A stretch of 64,000 nt of DNA from Alkalicoccus daliensis (lineage in GTDB: Bacteria; Bacillota; Bacilli; Bacillales; Salisediminibacteriaceae). The notes below the pieces were generated by a model. That model saw only the letters and a program-made list of their open reading frames with translations. It had not been told where the DNA came from and made no database searches. This document shows positions 1-6,967 of the stretch, piece by piece (position 1 is the first letter of the stretch; each line of letters starts with the position of its first letter). Made by a program: the position numbers and the translations under genes. Location: NCBI RefSeq assembly GCF_900103955.1, contig NZ_FNIL01000002.1:268485-332484 (forward strand), written 5' to 3'.

Positions 1-77
1 CACTATGGATTTTGACGTTTATATCGATTTTATTAAACATATCCCCAATTCTTTTGGAGCTGAAAAATAAGAAATAA
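1..77 (+). CDS. 3' end of a small membrane protein gene, cut by the window edge
   Basis: The last 24 codons of a gene run into the window from the left and end at TAA 75-77. They are identical, base for base, to the end of the three-helix membrane protein gene at 3367-3651, so this is the tail of a close paralogue or tandem copy. The visible part is a hydrophobic helix followed by a Lys-rich tail. Function unknown. Confidence 0.7.
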   Translation, partial: LWILTFISILLNISPILLELKNKK

Positions 78-95
78 TTATTTGTCGTGGGATCA
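1..95 (+). repeat. Left copy of a 95-bp perfect direct repeat
   Basis: Bases 1-95 match 3575-3669 without a mismatch. The match may continue left of the window. It covers the gene tail above plus 18 bases after the stop and breaks off abruptly at base 96. The spacing is 3574 bp and the whole immunity-like row lies between the copies. Confidence 0.95.
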
Positions 96-217
96 TTTTT
101 ATGAATAACAATAATCAGATACATAGAAAATCCAGAGTAAGATTGGATATTATAGTATGAATCAGTTTGGCGCGCTCAGTGGTTCCTTGTATAAAATTAA
201 TTCTGCGATTCAATGTA

Positions 218-400
218 ATGAAAAATAATTTAACTTTTTATTGTTTAACTGAACAGCCATCCCTCACCAGTGGAGATACCATCTCTTTAGGGGGAGAGAG
301 AGTGTCCTATACAATCAGGCTGCAAGAAGATTTCCACTATGTTCCAGATGAACTCTATAACAATCCGTTGGAAATTTGGGAATTAAGTTTTGAAAAATAG
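218..400 (+). pseudogene. Remnant of a small immunity-like protein
   Basis: An open frame of 60 codons from ATG 218 to TAG 400 has no ribosome binding site; the same frame opens at 167 with an equally poor start. The C-terminal half looks like folded protein (alternating beta-like segments with Trp, Tyr and Glu) but I cannot name a family. It lies just after the 95-bp repeat junction, so it is probably the 3' end of a gene whose 5' end was replaced by the duplication. Confidence 0.4.
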
Positions 401-405
401 TGGAA

Positions 406-430
406 GTAACTTATTTGTGAGTTAAGTTAC
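406..430. repeat. Hairpin made of inverted GTAACTTA / TAAGTTAC
   Basis: GTAACTTA (406-413) and TAAGTTAC (423-430) form a perfect 8-bp stem. The core AAGTTACATT recurs between the next genes at 979-988 and, inverted, at 1529-1538, and again at 33005-33014 before another immunity-like gene. Confidence 0.6.
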
Positions 431-478
431 ATTTAAAAGCTGGTAAACTTAAATGTTAATTTGAGGAAGGAGACTTTT

Positions 479-949
479 ATGGACTATTCTGAACTACTAC
501 AATACCAAGGCTATCTTTATTTAAATTCATTGTTCGAACCTGAAGACGGCACTTTAATTGTTGATATTGACCGCTGTATAATACCTGAAATTTCAAGTGG
601 TGAAAATAATACTTTTTCTACTTATGACTCCGTCAATATGGATGAAACCCTCCCCGTTCTTCGGATTGAATTTGATACATATGTTGCTTATTCGGTTCGT
701 AACGAGAGTTTTACTGCTTTGGACAAATACGAGGTTTATGAAGGGGGAGTTTTTTCGCTTTATTCAAAATCACGATATCTAGACTTTATTGAGCTCGGCA
801 CTATAGCTGATGATATACATCCTGGGAAATACAAACATTACGGAATAAATGCTCTAAATCACATAATTGATGTGATCTCGACGGAACCTCCAAGGATTTC
901 ATTCTTACAAAGAGATGGTCTACAAAATAACTTGTCTAAATTTATATAA
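479..949 (+). CDS. Immunity-like small acidic cytoplasmic protein
   Basis: A 156-residue protein starting at ATG 479, 4 bases after AAGGAGA. It has no signal peptide or membrane segment, and is acidic and rich in aromatic residues with alternating short strands. That is the usual look of immunity proteins in Bacillus toxin loci. I do not recognise a named family. It is the first complete member of a same-strand row (479-4525) of unrelated small proteins separated by 100-250 bp gaps. That layout is typical of orphan immunity arrays downstream of WapA/Rhs-type toxins. Function inferred from context only. Confidence 0.55.
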   Translation: MDYSELLQYQGYLYLNSLFEPEDGTLIVDIDRCIIPEISSGENNTFSTYDSVNMDETLPVLRIEFDTYVAYSVRNESFTALDKYEVYEGGVFSLYSKSRYLDFIELGTIADDIHPGKYKHYGINALNHIIDVISTEPPRISFLQRDGLQNNLSKFI

Positions 950-1051
950 GGATGTTGAATGTAGCTTAATACTAAGTTAAGTTACATTCAAATTTTCAGA
1001 AAATGAGTGTCCATGCGGTAATTAATCATTCTATTAAGAGGAGGGGACGTA

Positions 1052-1513
1052 GTGAAGTGGAATAAGATTAATAACTTTACCGACATTGAAAATTTTATGG
1101 ATTTCTTCGGAGGATTTCACGATAGCTGTTTGAAAGAACTTTACATGTGGACGGAGGCTTTTGTTGATGAAGATCTCTCCATGAGTATGTCATCTGAATT
1201 GGATACCTGTGTACGTGTCTTGTTTCAAAGACAAGTTCTAGGACCTTCGGCAATCGAATTGCTCTTTAAAGGGGTTACTCACTTTCACATTCATCCACGT
1301 GCAGAAGACCAGGACTCAATCATTTATGGAGCTAAACTATTGCTGAAAGAAGGGCAATTCTACTGGGCAGAGAGTGAAGAATGGCAAATTGATCAACCGT
1401 TTCTTTATCCCATAAGCTGGATCTCCGCTAAAGAGCTTCATTGGCGTGAGGTCAGCTTATGGATGGGTAAAGAACAAAGATATGGTGTAATGAACAATGA
1501 AGAAAATCTTTGA
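1052..1513 (+). CDS. Immunity-like protein with a FHDS motif
   Basis: GTG start at 1052, 5 bases after GGAGGGGACG. The 153-residue soluble protein has a GGFHDSC motif at residues 20-26, a pattern I associate with small Bacillus proteins of toxin-immunity loci, then predicted beta strands rich in Trp and His. Same-strand neighbour of 479-949 and of the DUF4275 gene. No signal peptide. The family assignment is a resemblance, not a firm match; it could instead be an unrelated hypothetical protein. Confidence 0.55.
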   Translation: MKWNKINNFTDIENFMDFFGGFHDSCLKELYMWTEAFVDEDLSMSMSSELDTCVRVLFQRQVLGPSAIELLFKGVTHFHIHPRAEDQDSIIYGAKLLLKEGQFYWAESEEWQIDQPFLYPISWISAKELHWREVSLWMGKEQRYGVMNNEENL

Positions 1514-1528
1514 ATATTATAAGTTATA

Positions 1529-1539
1529 AATGTAACTTA
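1529..1539 (-). repeat. Inverted copy of the TAAGTTACATT intergenic motif
   Basis: AATGTAACTTA on the plus strand, just after the stop of the preceding gene. See the hairpin at 406-430 for the other copies. Confidence 0.4.
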
Positions 1540-1699
1540 TTAGCTTACTTTTATGTACAAATAGAATTTTATCACTATTAATATTGACTGCAGGGTTACT
1601 ATTTGTAACTGGCGGTAGTTTTTTAAAGTGCTGATATATTCAAGAAGCATGTTAAGCGATTTCTTAGGATATTACCAAATGTGAAAAGAGGTGTCATTC

Positions 1700-2152
1700 A
1701 TGCCTAAAAAAAGAATGTCAGAAAAAACACAAAAGCAAGTAGAATTATTAAAAGTGAAAAATATACTAGTAGTATGCTTGGAAGCTGCGGAAGCTGAAGA
1801 ACTGCGAAAAAATTGGGAAGGTGCATTTACGAAAAACATCACTCGGTTTGAGAAAAATCAAATTCATTTTAATGGGATGTTCTGGCATATATTTAGCTAT
1901 AACAAAGTAAGCTCCTTAACGGGTAAAGAAGCGAGAGCTGCTTTTAACCAACAAAAGAAAAAGAAATGTTTTCTTTTTTACCAGGAAGAAAAGAGCGCTT
2001 TTTTTCTGGACAATGCTTCTGCTTTAGAAGATACAGATATTGTGAATAAACTTAACGGATTTATAGATGTATATATTGTAAGTGCTGATTTTAAGTGGAC
2101 ATATGTTATAACTCATGAGACAGAGTTTGGTCCCTACTTCTATAAAAATTAG
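1700..2152 (+). CDS. DUF4275 family protein
   Basis: The 150-residue product matches the DUF4275 family of Bacillus. A Trp-His-Ile-Phe-Ser-Tyr stretch near residue 57 is followed by a Lys-rich turn. A Phe-Tyr-Gln segment comes next, and the end reads Trp-Thr-Tyr-Val..Thr-His-Glu-Thr..Gly-Pro-Tyr-Phe. ATG 1700 fits AGAGGTG at 1687-1693 with a 6-base spacer; a GTG at 1691 is in frame but overlaps that site. DUF4275 has no known function and is often found singly or in short arrays near toxin loci, which fits the neighbours here. Confidence 0.8.
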   Translation: MPKKRMSEKTQKQVELLKVKNILVVCLEAAEAEELRKNWEGAFTKNITRFEKNQIHFNGMFWHIFSYNKVSSLTGKEARAAFNQQKKKKCFLFYQEEKSAFFLDNASALEDTDIVNKLNGFIDVYIVSADFKWTYVITHETEFGPYFYKN

Positions 2153-2389
2153 ATTGTTTTAATTTTCATGAATGTAGAGTTTCAATTTAGTATTTTTTAT
2201 ATAACGCTAAGTTTACATATTATTACTAATCGGGAGCTGTGTAACAGTCTAAGAAAAGAGGCTATCCAAAGCTGATCTTTCTCTTATAGAGGTACTTTTT
2301 TTATGCTTACAATCTCTTAGCATTCCAGGGTCTAAATTATAAAATTCGCTATAGCAACATGAATAATTTTTTAAAGCGGAGGAATTAAA

Positions 2390-2830
2390 ATGCTGACTAT
2401 AATGGAAAATGTAAAGAACAAACGATATAAAAAGCTAATTGACTTATTATACGTAAATTGCAATATATTTGCATTTGTTGAGGATAGACAACTGATGGAG
2501 ATTGAAGATGAACGCCTTGCTTATATTGATTTTTTGATAGAACCAATCAAAGAACATTTCATTGAAAGAAAAATTCAACAAGAATGGGAAACGACATATC
2601 TACCTGAAGATACAGCTTATGTTTATTATTTCAATTTAAACAATGCTACAAGGCAATTCTTAAAAGAATGCAGCAATTCACTTTTTGATTGGAGAAGTCC
2701 AGAATTACCAGAGGACTTGATGTTCTACAAAAATGGAAAGTGCTTGTTGGCTGGCTGTTCACACGAAGAATTTTTCCTTGTTGATGAAAATATATGGGAG
2801 AGTTTTTTATTGAAAAACAGGCGTGGTTAG
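2390..2830 (+). CDS. Immunity-like hypothetical protein
   Basis: ATG 2390 follows GCGGAGGAA with a 6-base spacer. The 146-residue soluble, acidic protein has a helical N-terminal half and a C-terminal half with repeated Phe/Trp/Tyr strands (about 85-140). No family recognised. It continues the same-strand row of small proteins, so an immunity role is inferred from position only. Confidence 0.5.
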   Translation: MLTIMENVKNKRYKKLIDLLYVNCNIFAFVEDRQLMEIEDERLAYIDFLIEPIKEHFIERKIQQEWETTYLPEDTAYVYYFNLNNATRQFLKECSNSLFDWRSPELPEDLMFYKNGKCLLAGCSHEEFFLVDENIWESFLLKNRRG

Positions 2831-2922
2831 AAAAGCAAAACATTTGGGTTTTTAAAGATTTATGCGCGTGGATTGAATTGCAGCTTCTCTATGCTTGTCA
2901 GCTGCGGGTAGAGTGTCCTCTT

Positions 2923-3090
2923 TTACGTTTCCTCGATTATTTTCTTCTGCAGGGCCGGTTTCAATGATGATTTTTCGATTTTAAAGGTGTTTTTAATTCC
3001 AGATATTTTCTCTATGGCTTTCACTCCGCTTGCTTCCTCATTTATAGCAAAAGAATTTTCCTGCTGAGACTGCTCCGTATCTGCCTTCAT
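2923..3090 (-). pseudogene. Minus-strand gene relic in the 536-bp gap before 3367
   Basis: A 55-codon open frame (ATG 3090, TAA 2923) has no ribosome binding site. A second minus-strand frame carries on past its stop down to about 2870, with Glu/Asp/Thr-rich sequence typical of coding DNA, so the stretch looks like one frameshifted acidic gene fragment. Not recognised. The rest of the 2831-3366 gap shows nothing else. Confidence 0.3.
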
Positions 3091-3366
3091 AAATAGTATA
3101 ATTTCACATTCGATTTATTGCTTCTCCAGTGAGAATGATCAGATGTTAAATTAAATCTTTATTATTACCGGTATATTCGTGTTAAAGCAAATACATAAGA
3201 TTTAAGTCTGAAACAAAAAATACATCTTTCTCCGTTTGAATGTAGCTGCAAATAAAGATTCTAAAATGATCAGTAAGTTAATTCCATTTAAGGAAACATA
3301 AGATATAATAAGGTTATCTAAGTAAGCGGTACAGCATCGAAATAAAAACTTAAGGGAGATACCATC

Positions 3367-3651
3367 ATGTGGATAATATTAGGGGTGATTGCTATAGCAG
3401 CAACTATTGCAAACCTCTGCATGTATGCAGCAGGTAAAGACTATAAAATTGCTATGGCAATGGGATTATCATTTACAGCGCTCACACTGACTGATGCATA
3501 CAGCATGGTGTCGACCTGGGTAAAGGCGGAGGATTGGGGTGCTTTGTTTGATGTCGTGCCTACCATGGAAATAGCACTATGGATTTTGACGTTTATATCG
3601 ATTTTATTAAACATATCCCCAATTCTTTTGGAGCTGAAAAATAAGAAATAA
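3367..3651 (+). CDS. Small three-helix membrane protein
   Basis: ATG 3367 follows AAGGGAGA with a 7-base spacer. The 94-residue product has hydrophobic segments at about 2-22, 28-48 and 67-87 and ends in a charged Lys tail. No family recognised. Its last 77 bases (from 3575) plus 18 more are duplicated exactly at the left window edge. Confidence 0.7.
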   Translation: MWIILGVIAIAATIANLCMYAAGKDYKIAMAMGLSFTALTLTDAYSMVSTWVKAEDWGALFDVVPTMEIALWILTFISILLNISPILLELKNKK

Positions 3652-3669
3652 TTATTTGTCGTGGGATCA
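3575..3669 (+). repeat. Right copy of the 95-bp perfect direct repeat
   Basis: Identical to bases 1-95. It starts inside the gene 3367-3651 and ends 18 bases after its stop. Sequence beyond 3669 does not match the sequence beyond 95. Confidence 0.95.
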
Positions 3670-3728
3670 ACTTTAAAAATAATTTCTTTTCAAACTATCC
3701 AAATAATATAAAAGAAGAGGTGGCAACC

Positions 3729-4100
3729 TTGAAGATAATATTTAGATGGAGTATTCTAGTAATTTTTATTTTGTGCGGTTGTAATTCATCGAAATTGAGC
3801 TTTAGTGAAATTGATAATGTGCCTGATCATATGCAGGAAAATGTTGATTCGAATTTAAAGCTACAACAAATTACTGATGGAGAGAAAGGATATTATATTG
3901 TATTTCATTCAAGTGGAGAAGTAGAAACGGATTTAGATACACAAGGAGGCACTTTAACAATAAAATTGAATGAAACCAACCTGCAAGATGCTGCTGTCCA
4001 GCAAAATGTATACTATTTAACCACAGATGCAGAAACCGATACAATAGATGTTCATGTAAATGGTGAATCCACAGCTTTTGAGGAAATAGTTATTCAATAA
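3729..4100 (+). CDS. Small putative lipoprotein
   Basis: Starts at TTG 3729, 8 bases after AAGAGG; an in-frame GTG at 3720 overlaps that site. The 123-residue product has a lipoprotein-type signal (basic start, hydrophobic core, Leu-Cys-Gly-Cys at about 16-19), with an unusual Cys at -2 of the lipobox. The mature part is Ser/Thr/Glu-rich with beta-strand character. Unknown function. It lies in the immunity-like row but is probably extracytoplasmic. Confidence 0.6.
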   Translation: MKIIFRWSILVIFILCGCNSSKLSFSEIDNVPDHMQENVDSNLKLQQITDGEKGYYIVFHSSGEVETDLDTQGGTLTIKLNETNLQDAAVQQNVYYLTTDAETDTIDVHVNGESTAFEEIVIQ

Positions 4101-4153
4101 TCAGCGAAGAAATTCTTAATAACCTTTAATAATAAATGGCAGGTAGTGAAAAA

Positions 4154-4525
4154 ATGACCTTTATTTGTTATATTGCAGCGGATGTTCCATTGACTGCAAG
4201 AAGTTATCAAGCACGTGATTTAGATGTACATTTCAATAAATATACAAAGGGTATAAAAGGGTTCAATCTTCCTTTACAAATTGAAATTGAATATGGCATT
4301 CTGACGAAAAAAGAGCTGGATATCTTGTTGGATTACCTTTATGAACACGCGGACCAATATAGAAAATGTACGTTCCAGGTGGCGAATTTTATCAATTCGA
4401 CGAAACATTCAATGAAAGTCTTACAGAGGAAAAAGGTGTTACTGCATCAGATAAGGTCTCCCGAAGAATTGCTGTTAGAAGAAGGAGAGTTAATTACAAT
4501 TAAGAAAATTCCGTTTATATATTAG
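4154..4525 (+). CDS. Hypothetical small cytoplasmic protein
   Basis: The likely start is ATG 4154 after AGGTAGTG; ATG 4136 is in frame but has no ribosome binding site. The 123-residue product has no signal peptide or membrane segment and mixed alpha/beta character. Not recognised; by position another immunity-like candidate. The frame that opens just downstream (4504-4893) overlaps its end and may be a frameshifted continuation. Confidence 0.45.
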   Translation: MTFICYIAADVPLTARSYQARDLDVHFNKYTKGIKGFNLPLQIEIEYGILTKKELDILLDYLYEHADQYRKCTFQVANFINSTKHSMKVLQRKKVLLHQIRSPEELLLEEGELITIKKIPFIY

Positions 4526-4893
4526 GACATCTTATTAATAAAGAAATCAATTATTTAGGAAGAAGGAAGGCAACGAAATCGGTACGTATCACAAAACACG
4601 ACCCTGAAAATAGAGATGCAAATGGGTATTACATCGTGGCAGAGGAATGGACCAGCATATCTGAGGTAGGAAACTCCTTCAGTGGAATAGTTTTTACGAT
4701 GGAGGAATACCATCGTATGGAAGAAACATACATAAAAGCTGTGGAATTGTTCATGCAGAAAACTGGAACCACGCATTTGAAAATCAACTCATTGGAAAAT
4801 TATAATCATGAAACAGAGAGGAATTTGAAAGACTGTAATTCGCGAAGCAGAATCTCAGCGCCTCTTGGGCTCAAACACGAGCACTTTTCGTAA
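4504..4893 (+). pseudogene. Startless open frame, probably a broken gene fused into the abrB relic
   Basis: 129 codons are open from 4504 to TAA 4891, but no ATG, GTG or TTG lies near the purine-rich AGGAAGAAGGAAGG at 4557-4571; the first in-frame GTG is at 4636 without a site. Residues up to about 4800 look like real protein (Tyr-Tyr-Ile-Val, Glu-Glu-Trp-Thr, a helical segment). The last 28 codons run antisense through the abrB relic, so the original C-terminus is lost. It may be the second half of the protein at 4154-4525, split by a frameshift. Confidence 0.4.
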
Positions 4894-5095
4894 GTGAATT
4901 CAACATTTTCATCTAAGACTTCTCCGGTAACGGCACAAGTGCGATCTGTCTCATATTTCCTAAGAAAAATCTTATCTTCTTCAAAAAAAATTCTGTCGGA
5001 TCCCCTCCTGAAACACCCAAGGCACTTCTCCACCGATGGGGAGTGCCAATACGTCCTAACTGATCAACTTTTCTTACAATCCCAGTACTTTTCAT
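4806..5095 (-). pseudogene. abrB: Frameshifted AbrB-type transition-state regulator
   Basis: The minus strand opens with the AbrB signature MKSTGIVRKVDQLGRI (ATG 5095). After a run of eight T (A8 on the plus strand, 4983-4990) the frame must shift by one to continue as a normal AbrB C-terminal half, including the Cys-x-Val-Thr-Gly-Glu-Val motif. With nine T the protein would be about 95 residues, the family's usual size. Residues 17-23 also differ from the normal proline and arginine pattern of the DNA-binding swapped-hairpin domain. AbrB proteins repress transition-phase genes; this copy should be inactive unless slippage on A8 restores it. Confidence 0.8.
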
Positions 5096-5159
5096 TTTTA
5101 CGACTCTTTTGAAAAATGAATATCATACATCGACTGTTATATACTAAATTTTTTTGACG

Positions 5160-5348
5160 TCATCCCAAGGAATGACTTGTTTCCATCCTAGCAAGAAAGC
5201 GGTCGAAATTTTCTCTATCCCATTCATCTTCAATATTTTCGATGATGATCTTTCGCATCAAGTCCGAGGCGGATATGTGTTTCAGTTTGGCGTAATCGCG
5301 GATGAGTTTGCTGTCCCGATCATCCACACGAAAGAAAATGTTGACCAC
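5160..5348 (-). CDS. RelB-like ribbon-helix-helix antitoxin (DUF6290 type), orphan
   Basis: A 62-residue protein from GTG 5348. Its first strand (Ile-Phe-Phe-Arg-Val-Asp-Asp) and two helices with Ser-Ala-Ser-Asp-Leu followed by Ile-Glu-Asn-Ile-Glu-Asp-Glu fit the DUF6290/RelB ribbon-helix-helix group. No convincing ribosome binding site precedes it, and no RelE gene follows; the next sequence is the abrB relic. It lies 20 bp after the NadS-like antitoxin on the same strand and may be co-transcribed with it. A relative lies at 50324-50548. Confidence 0.55.
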   Translation of the reverse strand: MVNIFFRVDDRDSKLIRDYAKLKHISASDLMRKIIIENIEDEWDRENFDRFLARMETSHSLG

Positions 5349-5368
5349 AAAAAAACCTGGGAAATAGT

Positions 5369-5692
5369 TCAAACAGAAACAATTTGCTGTTCTTCGGCTA
5401 CATGTGGCTGATTGCTCAAAATCTCTAATAGTCTCCGGGCAGCACCGCTCGGTTGGTTGGTACCGTGTTCCCACGATTCGATCGTTTTAACAGAAACACC
5501 GATTAAAGCTGCGAATGATTTTTGTGTTAAATTCATATGCAGGCGCAAATCCTTGATGTCTTGTGCAGAAAAAGTTGCTAGTTCCTTTATTACAACGGAT
5601 TTGGTACGGGCTTTTGAGGGCTTACCTTCGGCATAGTCAATCGCTTGGCCTAAACTGGTTTTCAGTTCCTCAAAAAATTGTTTCTCTTTCAT
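5369..5692 (-). CDS. HTH antitoxin, NadS type
   Basis: A 107-residue protein. The N-terminal third is helical and the Xre-type helix-turn-helix spans about residues 48-95 (Leu-Thr-Gln-Lys-Ser-Phe-Ala-Ala-Leu, then Val-Lys-Thr-Ile-Glu-Ser-Trp-Glu and Pro-Ser-Gly-Ala-Ala-Arg-Arg-Leu-Leu). That pattern is diagnostic for NadS/HigA-like antitoxins. Its ATG overlaps the toxin stop by 4 bp. In this family the antitoxin follows the toxin, binds the operator and neutralises the RelE-fold toxin. Both genes read intact. Confidence 0.85.
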   Translation of the reverse strand: MKEKQFFEELKTSLGQAIDYAEGKPSKARTKSVVIKELATFSAQDIKDLRLHMNLTQKSFAALIGVSVKTIESWEHGTNQPSGAARRLLEILSNQPHVAEEQQIVSV

Positions 5693-6051
5693 TTTTCATC
5701 CACCCTTTCGGAAGTATACAAGCTCTTCAGTTGGTCTACGAATTGTTTGAGCACCTTTTTTTGATCGGGTTTCAAGGTGGCTTGCTGATTTTTTGCGTAA
5801 ATCAGCAGCAAAACGGTATGGGAAGCTGTCTGAATATCCAAATAGATAACTCGATAAGCACCACTTTTGCCCTGGTTCTCACTTTCGGGCGAAAAACGCA
5901 TTTTTCGAAGGCCGCCTGTACCAGTGATGACAGCACCTTGACTCGGATCCATGAGTAATTGAAGTTCTAATTCACGCTGTTCAGCAGCACCGAGTCTAAG
6001 TTGTTTCCACTTTTGATCAAAATTTTCTACGTACACAAATGTCCGTTTCAT
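5689..6051 (-). CDS. RelE/HigB-family toxin paired with NadS-like antitoxin
   Basis: A 120-residue protein with the core Gly-Gly-Leu-Arg-Lys-Met-Arg-Phe near residue 47-54, then Gly-Ala-Tyr-Arg-Val-Ile-Tyr-Leu-Asp and a Leu-Leu-Leu-Ile-Tyr-Ala-Lys strand. This is the RelE/HigB mRNA-interferase pattern. Family members cleave mRNA on the ribosome. It is first in a two-gene operon transcribed leftwards from the palindrome at 6085-6105. It has a normal length and no lesion. Confidence 0.85.
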   Translation of the reverse strand: MKRTFVYVENFDQKWKQLRLGAAEQRELELQLLMDPSQGAVITGTGGLRKMRFSPESENQGKSGAYRVIYLDIQTASHTVLLLIYAKNQQATLKPDQKKVLKQFVDQLKSLYTSERVDEK

Positions 6052-6084
6052 AACTACCTCTTTGACTGATGACTTATATAAAGT

Positions 6085-6105
6085 ATACCCTATTGAATAG
6101 GGTAT
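6085..6105. promoter_or_regulatory. 21-bp perfect palindrome, likely autoregulatory operator of the toxin-antitoxin pair
   Basis: ATACCCTATT-G-AATAGGGTAT is symmetric at every base around the central G and lies 34 bp upstream of the toxin start, the expected position for a NadS/HigA operator. Confidence 0.75.
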
Positions 6106-6155
6106 TTCAATTTATGTTTTACTAAATTGTCCGATTTAACTTAAAAAGCCTATGA

Positions 6156-6368
6156 AGCGGAGCGAACATCACCTCTGCGCGCTGTACTGTTTCGTCTCAT
6201 TCTAACTTGATTGGATTTGATCACAGTACAGGAGTTAGCATTCATCCAATTAATGAAGCGTGGGACACTCAAACAATAAACTGGGAGAATCAACCAGCAA
6301 CAGGAAATTTAATTCCAACAAAAGGAACATATGATACAATAAAATCATCAATTTTTATTGGGTCTTAG
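6156..6368 (+). pseudogene. Relic of a DNRLRE-domain (WapA-type) cell-wall protein
   Basis: After a TGA at 6153 the frame is open to TAG 6366. From about 6210 it encodes the end of a DNRLRE domain: a Val-Ser-Ile-His strand, then Glu-Ala-Trp-Asp-Thr-Gln-Thr-Ile-Asn-Trp-Glu-Asn-Gln-Pro, the hallmark of this domain. DNRLRE domains occur in secreted proteins such as the contact-dependent toxin WapA. No start codon or ribosome binding site is present and both ends of the gene are missing. Confidence 0.6.
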
Positions 6369-6380
6369 GAGGTGGCAGTG

Positions 6381-6698
6381 ATGAAACCTGTATTACCAAC
6401 GTGTGAATCATGTGGTACGCAATGGACGTGGAAACAATCATTTAAAGCACTGCGAGGGTTTTACATGCACACCCAATGTCCGTATTGCGGGGAATCTCAG
6501 TTCGTCACCCCTTATAAACCTGGGCTGTTCCTAACATTTTTCCTTGCTGGCTCACCGCTTATAATGTTTTTATTCATCGATTTTACGGAATTAGGATTCT
6601 TAACCACATACGCAGTAATCCTGCCAATTTTGTTTATATCTAGTCCTTATATTTACAGATTGAAATCCAAAGAACCTCGACCGCCGATTGAAAACTGA
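6381..6698 (+). CDS. CXXC-20-CXXC family small membrane protein
   Basis: ATG 6381 lies 8 bases after AGGAGG (6367-6372). The 105-residue protein has Cys-Glu-Ser-Cys (8-11) and Cys-Pro-Tyr-Cys (about 31-34) separated by about 20 residues, a zinc-ribbon-like head known as the cxxc_20_cxxc (TIGR04104) family, then two transmembrane helices (about 46-63, 69-88). Members have no established function. The gene begins at the end of the DNRLRE relic. Confidence 0.75.
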   Translation: MKPVLPTCESCGTQWTWKQSFKALRGFYMHTQCPYCGESQFVTPYKPGLFLTFFLAGSPLIMFLFIDFTELGFLTTYAVILPILFISSPYIYRLKSKEPRPPIEN

Positions 6699-6779
6699 TT
6701 CTAAGGGACTGGCATTTCTGAAGGTTTTTTTGAACTTTATATTTTATTCTTTATTTCGGTATCTTAAATGATGATATTT

Positions 6780-6817
6780 TCAGCCTGAGAAATTCCATTT
6801 TGAAGGCTGATTTTTTT
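6780..6817 (+). terminator. Rho-independent terminator after the CXXC protein gene
   Basis: TCAGCCT (6780-6786) pairs with AGGCTGA (6804-6810), followed by seven T. Confidence 0.65.
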
Positions 6818-6902
6818 ATTTTCATTCATCAACCATAGACTTTATCAGAGCCAAATTATTAAATATTACAAGGAATAGTCAAGATAACAATGGCAATCAA
6901 AG

Positions 6903-6939
6903 AAGCTGCAGATAAGCTTTTGAAACTTATCTGCAGCTT
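6903..6939 (-). terminator. 14-bp hairpin after the TumE-like gene
   Basis: AAGCTGCAGATAAG (6903-6916) and CTTATCTGCAGCTT (6926-6939) form a perfect stem with a 9-base loop. On the minus strand it follows the stop of 6968-7456 by about 30 bp. The T run after it is weak (CTTT). Confidence 0.65.
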
Positions 6940-6967
6940 ATACATTTGGTGTAAAGAAAAATAGTAA

